DNA from: Prevotella sp. CAG:1058
GTDB lineage: Bacteria > Bacteroidota > Bacteroidia > Bacteroidales > Bacteroidaceae
Length of the DNA stretch: 27,745 bases
NCBI GenBank assembly: GCA_000433175.1
Contig: HF986639.1
Coordinates: 18,211-45,955 of the forward strand
Direction: 5' to 3'
This document shows, one piece after another, positions 1-7,825 of this stretch; position 1 is the stretch's first letter; every line of letters begins with the position of its first letter. The notes below the pieces were generated by a model. It did not search any database and was not told where the DNA came from. It saw only the letters and a list, made by a program, of their open reading frames with translations. The position numbers and the translations under genes were made by a program.

Positions 1-3000
1 AGGCCGAGTACGAAAGCCGTGTCGCCAAGCACCTTGTAGGCCTCAAATACTGCTGCCGGGTTCCATGAACTGAACTTGTTCATCTTCGTCATGGCCTTGC
101 CGTTGTTGCCGTGGTACCAGGTGTTGAGAATCTGGTGCAGGTAGGTGGTGTCGCGCAGCCAGCGTGTTTCCATTATGTGGTGGCCTACGGCGCAGGCTAT
201 GAGGTTGTATTTGTCGGCGTAAGAACGCTGTACGAGGAATTCGGTCATGCCGAGTCCGACGGGAGTGCGCTTGATGTGCTTGCGCAGCGACCACCAGCGG
301 AAGTAGTAAATCTCCTCCATATCCTTGTCAGGACAGTCGAACAGCGGAACGTTTTTGCTCATCCATTCTGACGACTTGCTGTTGGGGATGTATGTCTCGA
401 TGTTCTCGTCCTCCATCGTGTTGAAGCGGTCGGCGTAGTGCTTGTAGTTGTCGTATTTGAGCACAGCGGCGTTCGCATCGGCGTCAGACGACTTTGTTGT
501 GAGGTTGGCGATAGCGAACGTTGCCATCGGGTCTTGTTCGTCGGCGCGGGGCATGTCGACAGTCTGGTCGGCAGGTGTCTCGATGTCGGGCTTGTCGAAC
601 AGGTTGCCGGTGCGGAACACGATGCGTGTTATTGCTTCGACAGGAGTGTCGAACATTCTTGCGGTGGCTTTCTTGCCGTTCACGAAGTACGTACCTACGT
701 GCCCGTCAACAGAGAGCACGGCTTTGATGTGGTATGCCTGACCTGCGTCATAGTGCTTCATCATGCCACCGTAACGGGCTCCGCCCTTTACTTTCATGGT
801 TGCTGTAGAGTCTAGGACGATGCGAGAGCACATGTTGCCCTTGGCGTCGAGGAACTCGATGTTGAGTTGTCCGTGGTCGTTCTGCATTGCCTTTACGTCG
901 AACTCTACTGTAAGTTCCTTGGTTGCAGGTATGACTTTTTCTACGCGTGCGTAGTCATACGGGTCCTTGTCGCTTAGTGTAAGCCATTCGCCGTCGAGTT
1001 TTACGGGCGCCCACAGCGGCGAGTATATGTTCCAGTCGGTCATGTCGGCGAGTTTCTTATACTTGCCGAAGCCTCCCGAAGCCTGCTCCGTGGCCTCGAG
1101 CTTGACGGGCACCTGCACGCAGGCCACCCACATGTCTTCTTTGTTGTTGCTGTAAGTTATCCACAGGTTGCCGTCCTTAGGCTTGCCGTTGCCTTCGAGT
1201 ATGCCGCGTGTGTACTGAGGGCCGAAGCTCTTGTAGAGGCCCCAGTGGCGCTCGGGGGTCACTTCGCCGTTGATGAGGTTGAGCGTAGTGTATTCAAGTC
1301 CGTCGTTGCTTAGCGATATAGCCAGCGGCCAACGGTATTCTGCAGGGTTGTAAACAGTGGCGTAAGTGCCGTCCGAAAGGCGCTGTCCCCATATCTTGGC
1401 GTTTGAATTCACGAAGCCGTGAGCCCTCTTTACAGGCTGTCTCCATGTGTTGCCGCCGTCGCTGCTTATGCTCGTAAGGGCGTGCTTCCACAGTCCCACC
1501 TTGCGTCCGTCGGGCAGGGTGTATCCGCTGAATGCCTTGTAAGGAGTCTTCAAGGGCAGTATTTCGTCGTCACGGTCAGCTTCTTCAACCCACTGCATGC
1601 GTATCATCGGGTCGGCCAACAGTTCGTCGCAGGCCTTGACGAAAGCCTTGTCTTTCGAGCGTTTGTAGTAGGGATAGTCGGTATTCTTCTCGTTGAAGCC
1701 GTGGTTGTAGTAGATGAAGTAGATGGGGCCGAACGAGCCGTCAGCCTTAATCTCGCGTACCACACGGCCTATGGCGTTGCCGTCGTTGGGGTCGTCCTTA
1801 GGCGTGATGGCCACGCAGTAGTTGCCCATGGCGATGAGCTTGTTGCTCTTTGATACGTAGAATCCTATGCGCTGGTGCATTATGGCCTTCAGGTCTTTTG
1901 CCACAACGCCCGGCCATGCCGGCTTGGTGAAGCCGTCGGGCACGTTGTATTCGGGGAACAGTACTACCGGCTCGGTCCATGTGTAGCCGTCGTCAGATGT
2001 CTGGAGCATGGTGCGTCCCGGAGCCTCGTGCTCGCTGCGCGGGTCGGTCAGGTAGTGCATGTAGAACTTGTTGTTCCAGTAAGCCATCATGGGCTGGTGG
2101 TTGTAGAGCCAGCCGGCGCTGCCGCGCATGGTCTGTATGTTGTGTACTCCGACAACAGGCGAGAGTCCTCCGTCGTGGCGTGCGGGCGTGGCGATGACGC
2201 TGCCCGTATAGTGTACGGCGTCGCGGTTGTACTTGATGAGGTTGTTTACTATTTCCTCTGATGCCATGAACACCGTGCCGTGCTTGTGGCCTACGGGAAA
2301 GTTTACAGCGCCGGTGCGGTCTTGGAAGTTGACGAAGTCCTTAGTCCTTGCCGCTCCGTAAATGCCGTGCTGGTAAGAGTCGTAGTATACGTAGTACCAG
2401 CCTTCGGCCTTGGCCGTGGTCGGGCCTTCGGTGAAGCTCTCCGTAAATGGTTCTGATGGTTTGCTCCATGGGCCGTATGGCGACTTGGCGAAAGAAATCT
2501 TCAAGTTGCGCTGTTTGCGTGAATTGTCCTTGAGCACCATCACGTAGTCCTTGTCGCCACGCTTCAGTATGGTGGCGTCGATGCAGCTGAAGTCAGGGTC
2601 GATGAGGACTTTGGCCTTGCTGAACTTCTTGAAGTCCTTGGTCGTGACGTAATAGAGGCGGTGGTTGTTGTAGTGGTCCTCCTCGTAGTCGGGGAACTTG
2701 CCCGGCACGCACGAAGCCCATACAATCATGTATTGCTTCTTTACGTCGTCATAGAACAGCTCCGGAGCCCAAACGTTCACCGTGGTAGGGTCGTCCATTA
2801 CGTTGATGAGACGCTCCTCGCTCCAGTGGATGAGGTCTTTGGACGAGGCGTAGCCGAAGCCCTTGTCGCCCCTCCAGCTCGATGTCCACACGAGATGGAA
2901 CGTGCCGTCGGGTCCTTTAACTATCGACGGGTCGCGCATTACCTTCTGCGTGCCCACTTCCGGACGCAGGAAGGTGCCTTGGATGGTGTCCCACCGCAGG

Positions 3001-3140
3001 CCGTCATAACTGTAGATGAAGCGCAAACCCTCGTTTGCGGGTTCGCGGAATGACGTGGATACATAAACGTCTTTGGCAGACGTGATACTGGAAACCATCG
3101 TTGCCGAGGCAATGATGGCAGACAGAAAAAGCTTTTTCAT
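1..3140 (-). CDS. Secreted multidomain glycoside hydrolase (GH43-like propeller, sialidase-like region, lectin-like region, start of an (alpha/alpha)-type domain); 3' end outside window
   Basis: The reading frame is open from the ATG at 3140 to the left edge, at least 1046 codons, with the C terminus missing. Residues 1-22 form a Sec signal peptide (lysines, hydrophobic core, cleavage near SITSA-KD), so the enzyme is exported. Residues about 60-330 look like a GH43-type five-bladed propeller: the expected acidic triad is visible as D70 (RDPS), D188 (CIDAT) and E238 (TEGP). Residues about 340-690 resemble a sialidase-like propeller with Asp-box-like segments at about 381 (TSDDGYTW) and 559 (SSDGGNTW). 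Residues about 705-840 look like a concanavalin-type module. From about 920 an aromatic-rich stretch (EIYYFRWWSLRKH) resembles (alpha/alpha)6 six-hairpin glycosidases. No SusC/SusD genes are visible on this side. The substrate is unknown; a complex plant polysaccharide is inference. Confidence 0.8.
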   Translation of the reverse strand, partial: MKKLFLSAIIASATMVSSITSAKDVYVSTSFREPANEGLRFIYSYDGLRWDTIQGTFLRPEVGTQKVMRDPSIVKGPDGTFHLVWTSSWRGDKGFGYASSKDLIHWSEERLINVMDDPTTVNVWAPELFYDDVKKQYMIVWASCVPGKFPDYEEDHYNNHRLYYVTTKDFKKFSKAKVLIDPDFSCIDATILKRGDKDYVMVLKDNSRKQRNLKISFAKSPYGPWSKPSEPFTESFTEGPTTAKAEGWYYVYYDSYQHGIYGAARTKDFVNFQDRTGAVNFPVGHKHGTVFMASEEIVNNLIKYNRDAVHYTGSVIATPARHDGGLSPVVGVHNIQTMRGSAGWLYNHQPMMAYWNNKFYMHYLTDPRSEHEAPGRTMLQTSDDGYTWTEPVVLFPEYNVPDGFTKPAWPGVVAKDLKAIMHQRIGFYVSKSNKLIAMGNYCVAITPKDDPNDGNAIGRVVREIKADGSFGPIYFIYYNHGFNEKNTDYPYYKRSKDKAFVKACDELLADPMIRMQWVEEADRDDEILPLKTPYKAFSGYTLPDGRKVGLWKHALTSISSDGGNTWRQPVKRAHGFVNSNAKIWGQRLSDGTYATVYNPAEYRWPLAISLSNDGLEYTTLNLINGEVTPERHWGLYKSFGPQYTRGILEGNGKPKDGNLWITYSNNKEDMWVACVQVPVKLEATEQASGGFGKYKKLADMTDWNIYSPLWAPVKLDGEWLTLSDKDPYDYARVEKVIPATKELTVEFDVKAMQNDHGQLNIEFLDAKGNMCSRIVLDSTATMKVKGGARYGGMMKHYDAGQAYHIKAVLSVDGHVGTYFVNGKKATARMFDTPVEAITRIVFRTGNLFDKPDIETPADQTVDMPRADEQDPMATFAIANLTTKSSDADANAAVLKYDNYKHYADRFNTMEDENIETYIPNSKSSEWMSKNVPLFDCPDKDMEEIYYFRWWSLRKHIKRTPVGLGMTEFLVQRSYADKYNLIACAVGHHIMETRWLRDTTYLHQILNTWYHGNNGKAMTKMNKFSSWNPAAVFEAYKVLGDTAFVLG

Positions 3141-3552
3141 TATATATTTTCTTGCTTGTTTTTTGTTTATGACGGAATGCCAAAACGTTTGTAATCATAT
3201 TTTGCATATATTATTGATACTTATTTATAAATACTTTTTTCATGGACTGGTTTTCATGCACGGATACTTGTTTGAACGAATAATATGAAAACGAGCTTTA
3301 GCCTGTTTCTGAATGAAAGATAAAATGGCATGAATATGGCAATATGTATGTGCGCTGTTTTGTGCGGTTATGTGGCTTATATTGTTTGTTTGCAGTGTAT
3401 TATGACATATTTGAACTGTATATGTGTAATGTTGTATAGTCATTGTGTCTGTTGTTTTAGTTGCATTTTGTCGTTTCTGTCGTCTTGGTTGTTGTTGCAT
3501 AATACAATTGTCTGCTCGTGTGTTGCGTTATGAGATGTTTTAGGTGTATTTG
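3141..3552. other. AT-rich intergenic region between divergent genes
   Basis: About 410 bases between the glycoside hydrolase gene (minus) and the asnA promoter (plus). It is strongly AT-rich, and I find no credible gene, RNA or repeat. The hydrolase promoter must lie here, but I could not find a clean TAnnTTTG box on the minus strand. Confidence 0.5.
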
Positions 3553-3583
3553 TTTGCATATTGATTAATATTTGCTATCTTTG
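3553..3583 (+). promoter_or_regulatory. Bacteroidetes-type promoter of asnA
   Basis: TTTG at 3553-3556, a 19-base spacer and TATCTTTG at 3576-3583 match the primary sigma (RpoD/ABfA-type) promoter consensus of Bacteroidetes. The asnA ATG is 31 bases downstream of the -7 box, giving a short leader. Confidence 0.8.
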
Positions 3584-3614
3584 CCGTTAAAAGCAACGAA
3601 ATGAATTAAGATGT

Positions 3615-4652
3615 ATGAGCAAACTGATAAAGCCTGTGAGTTATAAACCCTTGCTTGACATTCAGCAGACTGAGCAGGGTATTAAGTTGATAAAAGAGTT
3701 TTTCCAAATGAATCTTTCGACCGAACTGCGTCTGCGCCGTGTCACGGCTCCGCTGTTTGTCCTGAAGGGTCTCGGCATAAACGACGACCTTAACGGCGTG
3801 GAGCGTCCGGTGACTTTCCCAATCAAGGATCTGGGTGACGCCAAGGCCGAGGTGGTGCATTCGCTTGCCAAGTGGAAACGGCTGACATTAGGCGAATACA
3901 ACATAGAGCCTGGGTATGGTATTTATACTGACATGAATGCAATACGTGCGGACGAGGAACTCGACAATCTTCACTCGCTATATGTAGACCAGTGGGACTG
4001 GGAGGCAGTGATGACGGCAGAGCAGCGCAACCTTGGTTTCCTGAAAGACATTGTCCGCCGGATTTACTCGGCCATACGCCGCACGGAGTTTCTAGTGTGC
4101 GAACGTTATCCCGAAATAAAGCCTTTTCTGCCTGACGAGATTCAATTTATAGAGAGCGAGGAACTCTTGCAGATGTATCCCGACAAGAGCGCGAAGGAGC
4201 GCGAGGACCTGATAGCCAGGAAATATGGAGCTGTTTTCATAATAGGAATTGGCGGAAAACTGTCAAACGGCGAACCGCACGACGGCCGTGCGCCCGACTA
4301 TGACGATTGGACTACTCCCAACGGCGACGGCTGCTACGGTCTTAACGGCGACATCTTGATATGGTATCCTACGCTTGACCGTGCTGTGGAACTTTCGTCG
4401 ATGGGCATACGTGTTGACAAGGAAACGTTGTTGCGCCAGTTGGATATTACCGGACAGCAGTGCCGCAAAGAGCTTTATTTCCACAAAAAACTGTTGGCCG
4501 GCGAGCTGCCGTTGAGCATAGGCGGCGGCATTGGGCAGAGCCGTCTTTGCATGGTGCTGCTCCATAAGGCCCATCTTGGCGAGATACAGGCAAGCATCTG
4601 GCCTGACGAGATGCTCAATGAGTGTGCCCGACTGGGCATGGCCATAATATAA
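3615..4652 (+). CDS. asnA: Aspartate--ammonia ligase (asparagine synthetase A)
   Basis: AsnA makes asparagine from aspartate, ammonia and ATP, releasing AMP and pyrophosphate; it is a cytosolic enzyme with a class II aminoacyl-tRNA-synthetase-like fold. The 345-residue product is slightly longer than the E. coli enzyme (330). It carries the family hallmarks HSLAKWKR (residues 82-89), YVDQWDWE (about 123-130), the GIGGKLS...RAPDYDDW block in the middle, LSSMGIRVD and the late GGGIGQSRL (about 303). An ATG at 3611 is in another frame and stops quickly, so 3615 is the start. The gene is monocistronic behind its own promoter and converges on dnaA. No unusual residues were seen. Confidence 0.97.
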   Translation: MSKLIKPVSYKPLLDIQQTEQGIKLIKEFFQMNLSTELRLRRVTAPLFVLKGLGINDDLNGVERPVTFPIKDLGDAKAEVVHSLAKWKRLTLGEYNIEPGYGIYTDMNAIRADEELDNLHSLYVDQWDWEAVMTAEQRNLGFLKDIVRRIYSAIRRTEFLVCERYPEIKPFLPDEIQFIESEELLQMYPDKSAKEREDLIARKYGAVFIIGIGGKLSNGEPHDGRAPDYDDWTTPNGDGCYGLNGDILIWYPTLDRAVELSSMGIRVDKETLLRQLDITGQQCRKELYFHKKLLAGELPLSIGGGIGQSRLCMVLLHKAHLGEIQASIWPDEMLNECARLGMAII

Positions 4653-4770
4653 GCCGTGCAGGTAAATTGTTGGTTGTGTGGTTGTTACAGGTATGTCCCC
4701 AGTCCATGCAGATGCATGTGCATTGCCATAAGTTTTCTTTGTCGGAGCAACAGTTTTATTGTGCTTTTGT

Positions 4771-4852
4771 AAAAGGTTGCCTTTTGGTTCGCAATAGGTA
4801 GCCTTTTACGCGCCAATAGGTTACCTTTTGCAATGTAAAAGGTAACCTATTG
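4771..4852. repeat. 22-base-period hairpin repeat, copy A (four units)
   Basis: Four 15-base near-palindromic cores are separated by exactly 7 bases: AAAAGGTTGCCTTTT (4771), AATAGGTAGCCTTTT (4793), AATAGGTTACCTTTT (4815) and AAAAGGTAACCTATT (4837), with spacers GGTTCGC, ACGCGCC and GCAATGT. The last two units form a perfect 16-bp stem, 4814-4829 with 4837-4852, and a 7-base loop. It lies in the convergent asnA-dnaA gap. The same 15+7 geometry recurs at 15121-15203, 24222-24258 and 27621-27657. Confidence 0.85.
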
Positions 4853-4902
4853 TATTTCAGTATGTTTTTGCCGATTGCCCTGGATGCTTACAGGGCGGGT
4901 CA

Positions 4903-4963
4903 AATAAAAAAACACATCCACATTGAAGGGTGCCTTGCTAAGGCAATGTTCAATGTGGATGTG
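4903..4963 (-). terminator. Intrinsic terminator of dnaA (possibly bidirectional)
   Basis: A perfect 15-bp stem (4913-4927 with 4949-4963) encloses a second 6-bp stem, TGCCTT (4931-4936) with AAGGCA (4940-4945). Reading the minus strand, the stem is followed by a T-run (A-run at 4906-4912 on plus). It sits 31 bases beyond the dnaA stop, so it most likely ends dnaA transcripts and may also stop asnA readthrough. Confidence 0.85.
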
Positions 4964-4993
4964 GCTTCGTTTACTGGTGTTTTATGCTTGATT

Positions 4994-6406
4994 TTATTTC
5001 TTCAGCTTGAACGAGTTTTCTATGCTTTCAATCTCGCTGCAGAACAGTTTGTCTATCTTTAACCTCTGTTCAATCTGCGTGCAACTGTGTATCACGGTTG
5101 AATGGTCGCGCCCTCCGACGAGCTTTCCTATGCGTGAGGCAGGCATTTTGGTATATTTCTGCGCCAGATACATAGACACCTGGCGTGCTATCACGTAGTC
5201 GCGCTTGCGGCTACGGCTTGTAACTGCCGCCGTGGTAACGTTGAAATGGTTGCATACGGTGTCGAGTATGTCGTCCATCGTGAGCGGTTCGTTGTCTATC
5301 TTGACCGCGCGTTTGATGACCCTTTCTGCCAGGCGCATGTCTATCTTGCAGTTGTAGACTACCGAGAATGCCAGCAACGAGTTGATTACACCCTCAAGGT
5401 CGCGCACGCTTCCGTTGGCTGTCTGTGCTATGAACCTAACAACTTCTTCAGGTATCTTCAGTCCGTCGCGCTTTATTTTGCTGTTCAGTATGTCGACGCA
5501 GAGCTGTATGTTGGGTTTCTCCAGCTCGGCTATAAGTCCGCAGCTGAAACGTGTCAGCAGTCGGTCGCTCATGCCTTGAAGGTCGACGGGCGGACGGTCG
5601 CATGCCAGAATTATCCGTTTGCCGTTGCGGAAAAGGTGGTTGAATATGTGGAAGAACGTCTCTTGGGTTTTCGTTGCCGACACCCATTCCTGTATGTCAT
5701 CCACAATCAGCATGTCGATGGTCTGGTAGAAGTTGATGAAGTCATTTGTACAGTTCTTCAGCACGGCGTCGGTGTATTGCACCTGGAACAGTCTTGCGCT
5801 GATGTAAAGCACACGCTTTTGCGGATAAAGCTCCTTTGTCCGCACGCCGATGGCATTGACAAGGTGTGTCTTTCCGCAGCCCGACGGGCCATAAATGAAC
5901 ATTGGGTTGAACTGTGTCGAGTTGGGGTGTTCGGCAATAGACAATCCGACCGAACGCGGAAGCTTGTTGCTGTCGCCTTCAATATAGTTGGCAAACGTAT
6001 GCCGGAGGTCGAGTTGTGAGTCTATATCTTGTGGTTTTGCGGCGTCAAGTACTGTTGGCGACTGGTTGATGCGTGTCGTCTTCTGTCCTGACTTGTCAAT
6101 GTCCGCAATAGGCTCGGGTTCGACTTCCTGGGTTAGTTTGTGCGTCTTGTCCACCATGATGCGGTAGTTAAGACGTATGCCGGTACCGAAATATTTGGTC
6201 AGCACTTTGGTAAGCAGGCTCACATAGTTCTCTTCAAGATATTCAACGAAGAAGTTGCTGGGCACTTGTAGTATAAGTGTCCGGCTTGTTTCATTGAACG
6301 ATTCGAAGACAATAGGCTTGAACCATGCGTTGAATTGCTGTTCTGAGACGTTGTCTTTTATCAGCGAAAGGCAGCTGTCCCAAAGTGCGTTGGGGGTGTT
6401 GCTCAT
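4994..6406 (-). CDS. dnaA: Chromosomal replication initiator protein DnaA
   Basis: DnaA binds DnaA boxes at oriC, oligomerises with ATP, opens the origin and loads the helicase. The 470-residue length is normal. Domain I spans about residues 1-85 (WDSCLSLIKDNVSEQQFNAWF), followed by a low-complexity linker to about 130. The AAA+ domain III has Walker A GPSGCGKTH (173-181), Walker B LIVDDIQ (233-239) and the arginine-finger segment DRLLTRF (281-287). Domain IV ends with the DNA-binding signature GGRDHSTVIH near residue 425. The start follows a good promoter and gives the canonical N terminus. dnaN is not adjacent, and I see no cluster of DnaA boxes beside the gene, so this window does not show oriC. 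Confidence 0.98.
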   Translation of the reverse strand: MSNTPNALWDSCLSLIKDNVSEQQFNAWFKPIVFESFNETSRTLILQVPSNFFVEYLEENYVSLLTKVLTKYFGTGIRLNYRIMVDKTHKLTQEVEPEPIADIDKSGQKTTRINQSPTVLDAAKPQDIDSQLDLRHTFANYIEGDSNKLPRSVGLSIAEHPNSTQFNPMFIYGPSGCGKTHLVNAIGVRTKELYPQKRVLYISARLFQVQYTDAVLKNCTNDFINFYQTIDMLIVDDIQEWVSATKTQETFFHIFNHLFRNGKRIILACDRPPVDLQGMSDRLLTRFSCGLIAELEKPNIQLCVDILNSKIKRDGLKIPEEVVRFIAQTANGSVRDLEGVINSLLAFSVVYNCKIDMRLAERVIKRAVKIDNEPLTMDDILDTVCNHFNVTTAAVTSRSRKRDYVIARQVSMYLAQKYTKMPASRIGKLVGGRDHSTVIHSCTQIEQRLKIDKLFCSEIESIENSFKLKK

Positions 6407-6454
6407 TTGTCAAGATAAGATTATGATGGCTTTCAGTACGTATGAAAGTCGTTG

Positions 6455-6486
6455 CAAAGTTCGCAAAAAATATTGAAACGCACAAA
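6455..6486 (-). promoter_or_regulatory. Probable dnaA promoter
   Basis: On the minus strand TTTG (6486-6483), a 20-base spacer and GAACTTTG (6462-6455) fit the Bacteroidetes promoter except for one base in the -7 box. The dnaA ATG is about 48 bases downstream. Confidence 0.65.
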
Positions 6487-6774
6487 TACCTGTTTTTCTA
6501 GATTTGTAGAGTGATTTGCGTAAATGTCCGAAAAACCGCACTTTATGACCCTTGTTGCTGATTTGTTGTGTTTTGGACTATTGCATATTTGCAAGTGCTT
6601 GAAAAATAGGGGATTGCATATATGCCGCCAATAATGGCAAGGTAGAGGCTTTTATTTGGGACTGTGTCCTGAAAATGGTATGTATTAGTAAGTTCCGAGT
6701 TTTTTTATCTTCATTCGTATTGTTCGGCGTTATTTAGATGAATTATAAATTAGTCAGCGTGCGGCTGTTTGATG
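6487..6774. other. Intergenic region upstream of dnaA
   Basis: AT-rich spacer between the mlaD-like gene's terminator and the dnaA promoter. I found no gene, DnaA-box cluster or conserved RNA here. Confidence 0.5.
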
Positions 6775-6870
6775 AAAAAAACAAACCGACATGCAAGAAA
6801 AGAATGTGGTGGTTGTCTGTACCATATTGTTTCGTGGCAGTGGCTTAAGTACCGTTTCTTTTCTTGCATG
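6775..6870 (-). terminator. Long-loop inverted repeat with T-run, probable terminator of the mlaD-like gene
   Basis: A perfect 15-bp inverted repeat (CATGCAAGAAAAGAA at 6790-6804, its complement at 6856-6870) encloses a 51-base loop. On the minus strand the stem is followed within about 10 bases by a seven-T run (plus A-run 6775-6781). It lies 44 bases past the mlaD-like stop. The large loop is unusual for a simple terminator. Confidence 0.55.
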
Positions 6871-6913
6871 CCTTTTTGACTTTATCCCATACTTGATGTC
6901 GTTGTATGGTTGT

Positions 6914-7816
6914 TTAATCTCCTTTTCTTCCGAATATTGAGAAGTGGACGTAGCGTTTCGGGTGCGCCTTAAGGTCAATGAGGAGCGAATCAGCCGAACG
7001 CATGGTGCTGTTCAAATTGTTGTATAGTGCCGGGTCACGCATGAGCAATCCGAGTGTACCCTCGTTGTTGTTAAGTTCAGCTGTGAACTTTTCTACGTTG
7101 GTAAGTGTCTCGTTTACATGTGCGACAGTGCTGGCAATGTCAATTTGATTAATGTTTTTGGCTGCAACGTTAGCGTTGTAAAGTACGCTGTCTGCCATTC
7201 TGGTCATTCCGGGTACGCTCCTTTCAAGGCCTGAAAGCAGGTTGTTAAGCTTTTTTGTGGTTACTGTAAGGTCGGTTGTCACGGTCTCCACATTCTGCAA
7301 AGAGTTTGCTATTGCCGGATTGGAGAGCAGAATGTTCAGGCTTGTTACAATCGAATCGATTTTCGGGAGAATCTGGTTTACGGTCGGAATCATGTTTGAA
7401 ACTTTTTCAAGGGCTCCGCCGTTGATGCCTCCTTGTATGGTTCCCCCAGGCATTATTCTCTCGCGTGGGTTGGTGGCGAGCAACAGGTTGACTTTTACGT
7501 TGCCAAGCATGTCGCTTACAATTTCGGCGCTACTGCCTTTGGGAATGCGCAGCTTTTCGTCAATGTCGGCCTCGACCATTATGTCGCCTTTCTTGTTGAA
7601 ATTGTATATGATGTTCCTTACTACGCCGACTTTGAAACCATCAGCATAAATTGCGCTTGACGATGACAGACCGCTTATGTCCTTGAACGATATGTAGTAA
7701 ATGTTTTCTGGTGTGAACAGCTTCAGTCCTTTAAGGAAATTCATACCGAAAAACAGTATTACTAATCCGCATATCGCCACTAAGGCTATTTTGACTTCTT
7801 TATTGAAAAACTTCAT
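6914..7816 (-). CDS. MCE/MlaD family lipid-transport substrate-binding protein
   Basis: MlaD-type proteins are inner-membrane-anchored MCE-domain subunits that bind lipids and work with an Mla ABC transporter in moving phospholipids between the membranes. The 300-residue product has an N-terminal anchor (residues about 8-28), an MCE domain at about 35-120 (GLSSSSAIYADGFKVGVV, then a beta-rich segment ending in MPGGTIQGG) and a long helical, probably coiled C-terminal tail to about 290. The ATG at 7816 is chosen over an in-frame TTG at 7822. It starts 9 bases after the upstream amidase stop, so the two are almost certainly co-transcribed. The ATPase and permease partners are not in this window. 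Confidence 0.88.
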   Translation of the reverse strand: MKFFNKEVKIALVAICGLVILFFGMNFLKGLKLFTPENIYYISFKDISGLSSSSAIYADGFKVGVVRNIIYNFNKKGDIMVEADIDEKLRIPKGSSAEIVSDMLGNVKVNLLLATNPRERIMPGGTIQGGINGGALEKVSNMIPTVNQILPKIDSIVTSLNILLSNPAIANSLQNVETVTTDLTVTTKKLNNLLSGLERSVPGMTRMADSVLYNANVAAKNINQIDIASTVAHVNETLTNVEKFTAELNNNEGTLGLLMRDPALYNNLNSTMRSADSLLIDLKAHPKRYVHFSIFGRKGD

Positions 7817-7825
7817 AATCAATTC

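Noticed and set aside
1157..1165. A perfect DnaA-box-like TTATCCACA
   Set aside because: It is a single site inside the glycoside hydrolase coding sequence, with no cluster of boxes and far from dnaA.
4771..4852. Short regularly spaced repeats that could suggest a CRISPR array
   Set aside because: The repeat is 15 bases, the spacers 7 bases, units vary and pair with each other, and there are no cas genes.
5246..6019. A 257-codon open frame on the plus strand
   Set aside because: It is antisense to dnaA, with no family resemblance; its openness follows from the codon use of the real gene. The same applies to frames at 10498-11235 (antisense to nrdJ) and 20108-20827 (antisense to the DUF4954 gene).
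7814..7822. TTG at 7822 as start of the mlaD-like gene
   Set aside because: The ATG two codons later is a better start with suitable distance from the upstream stop.
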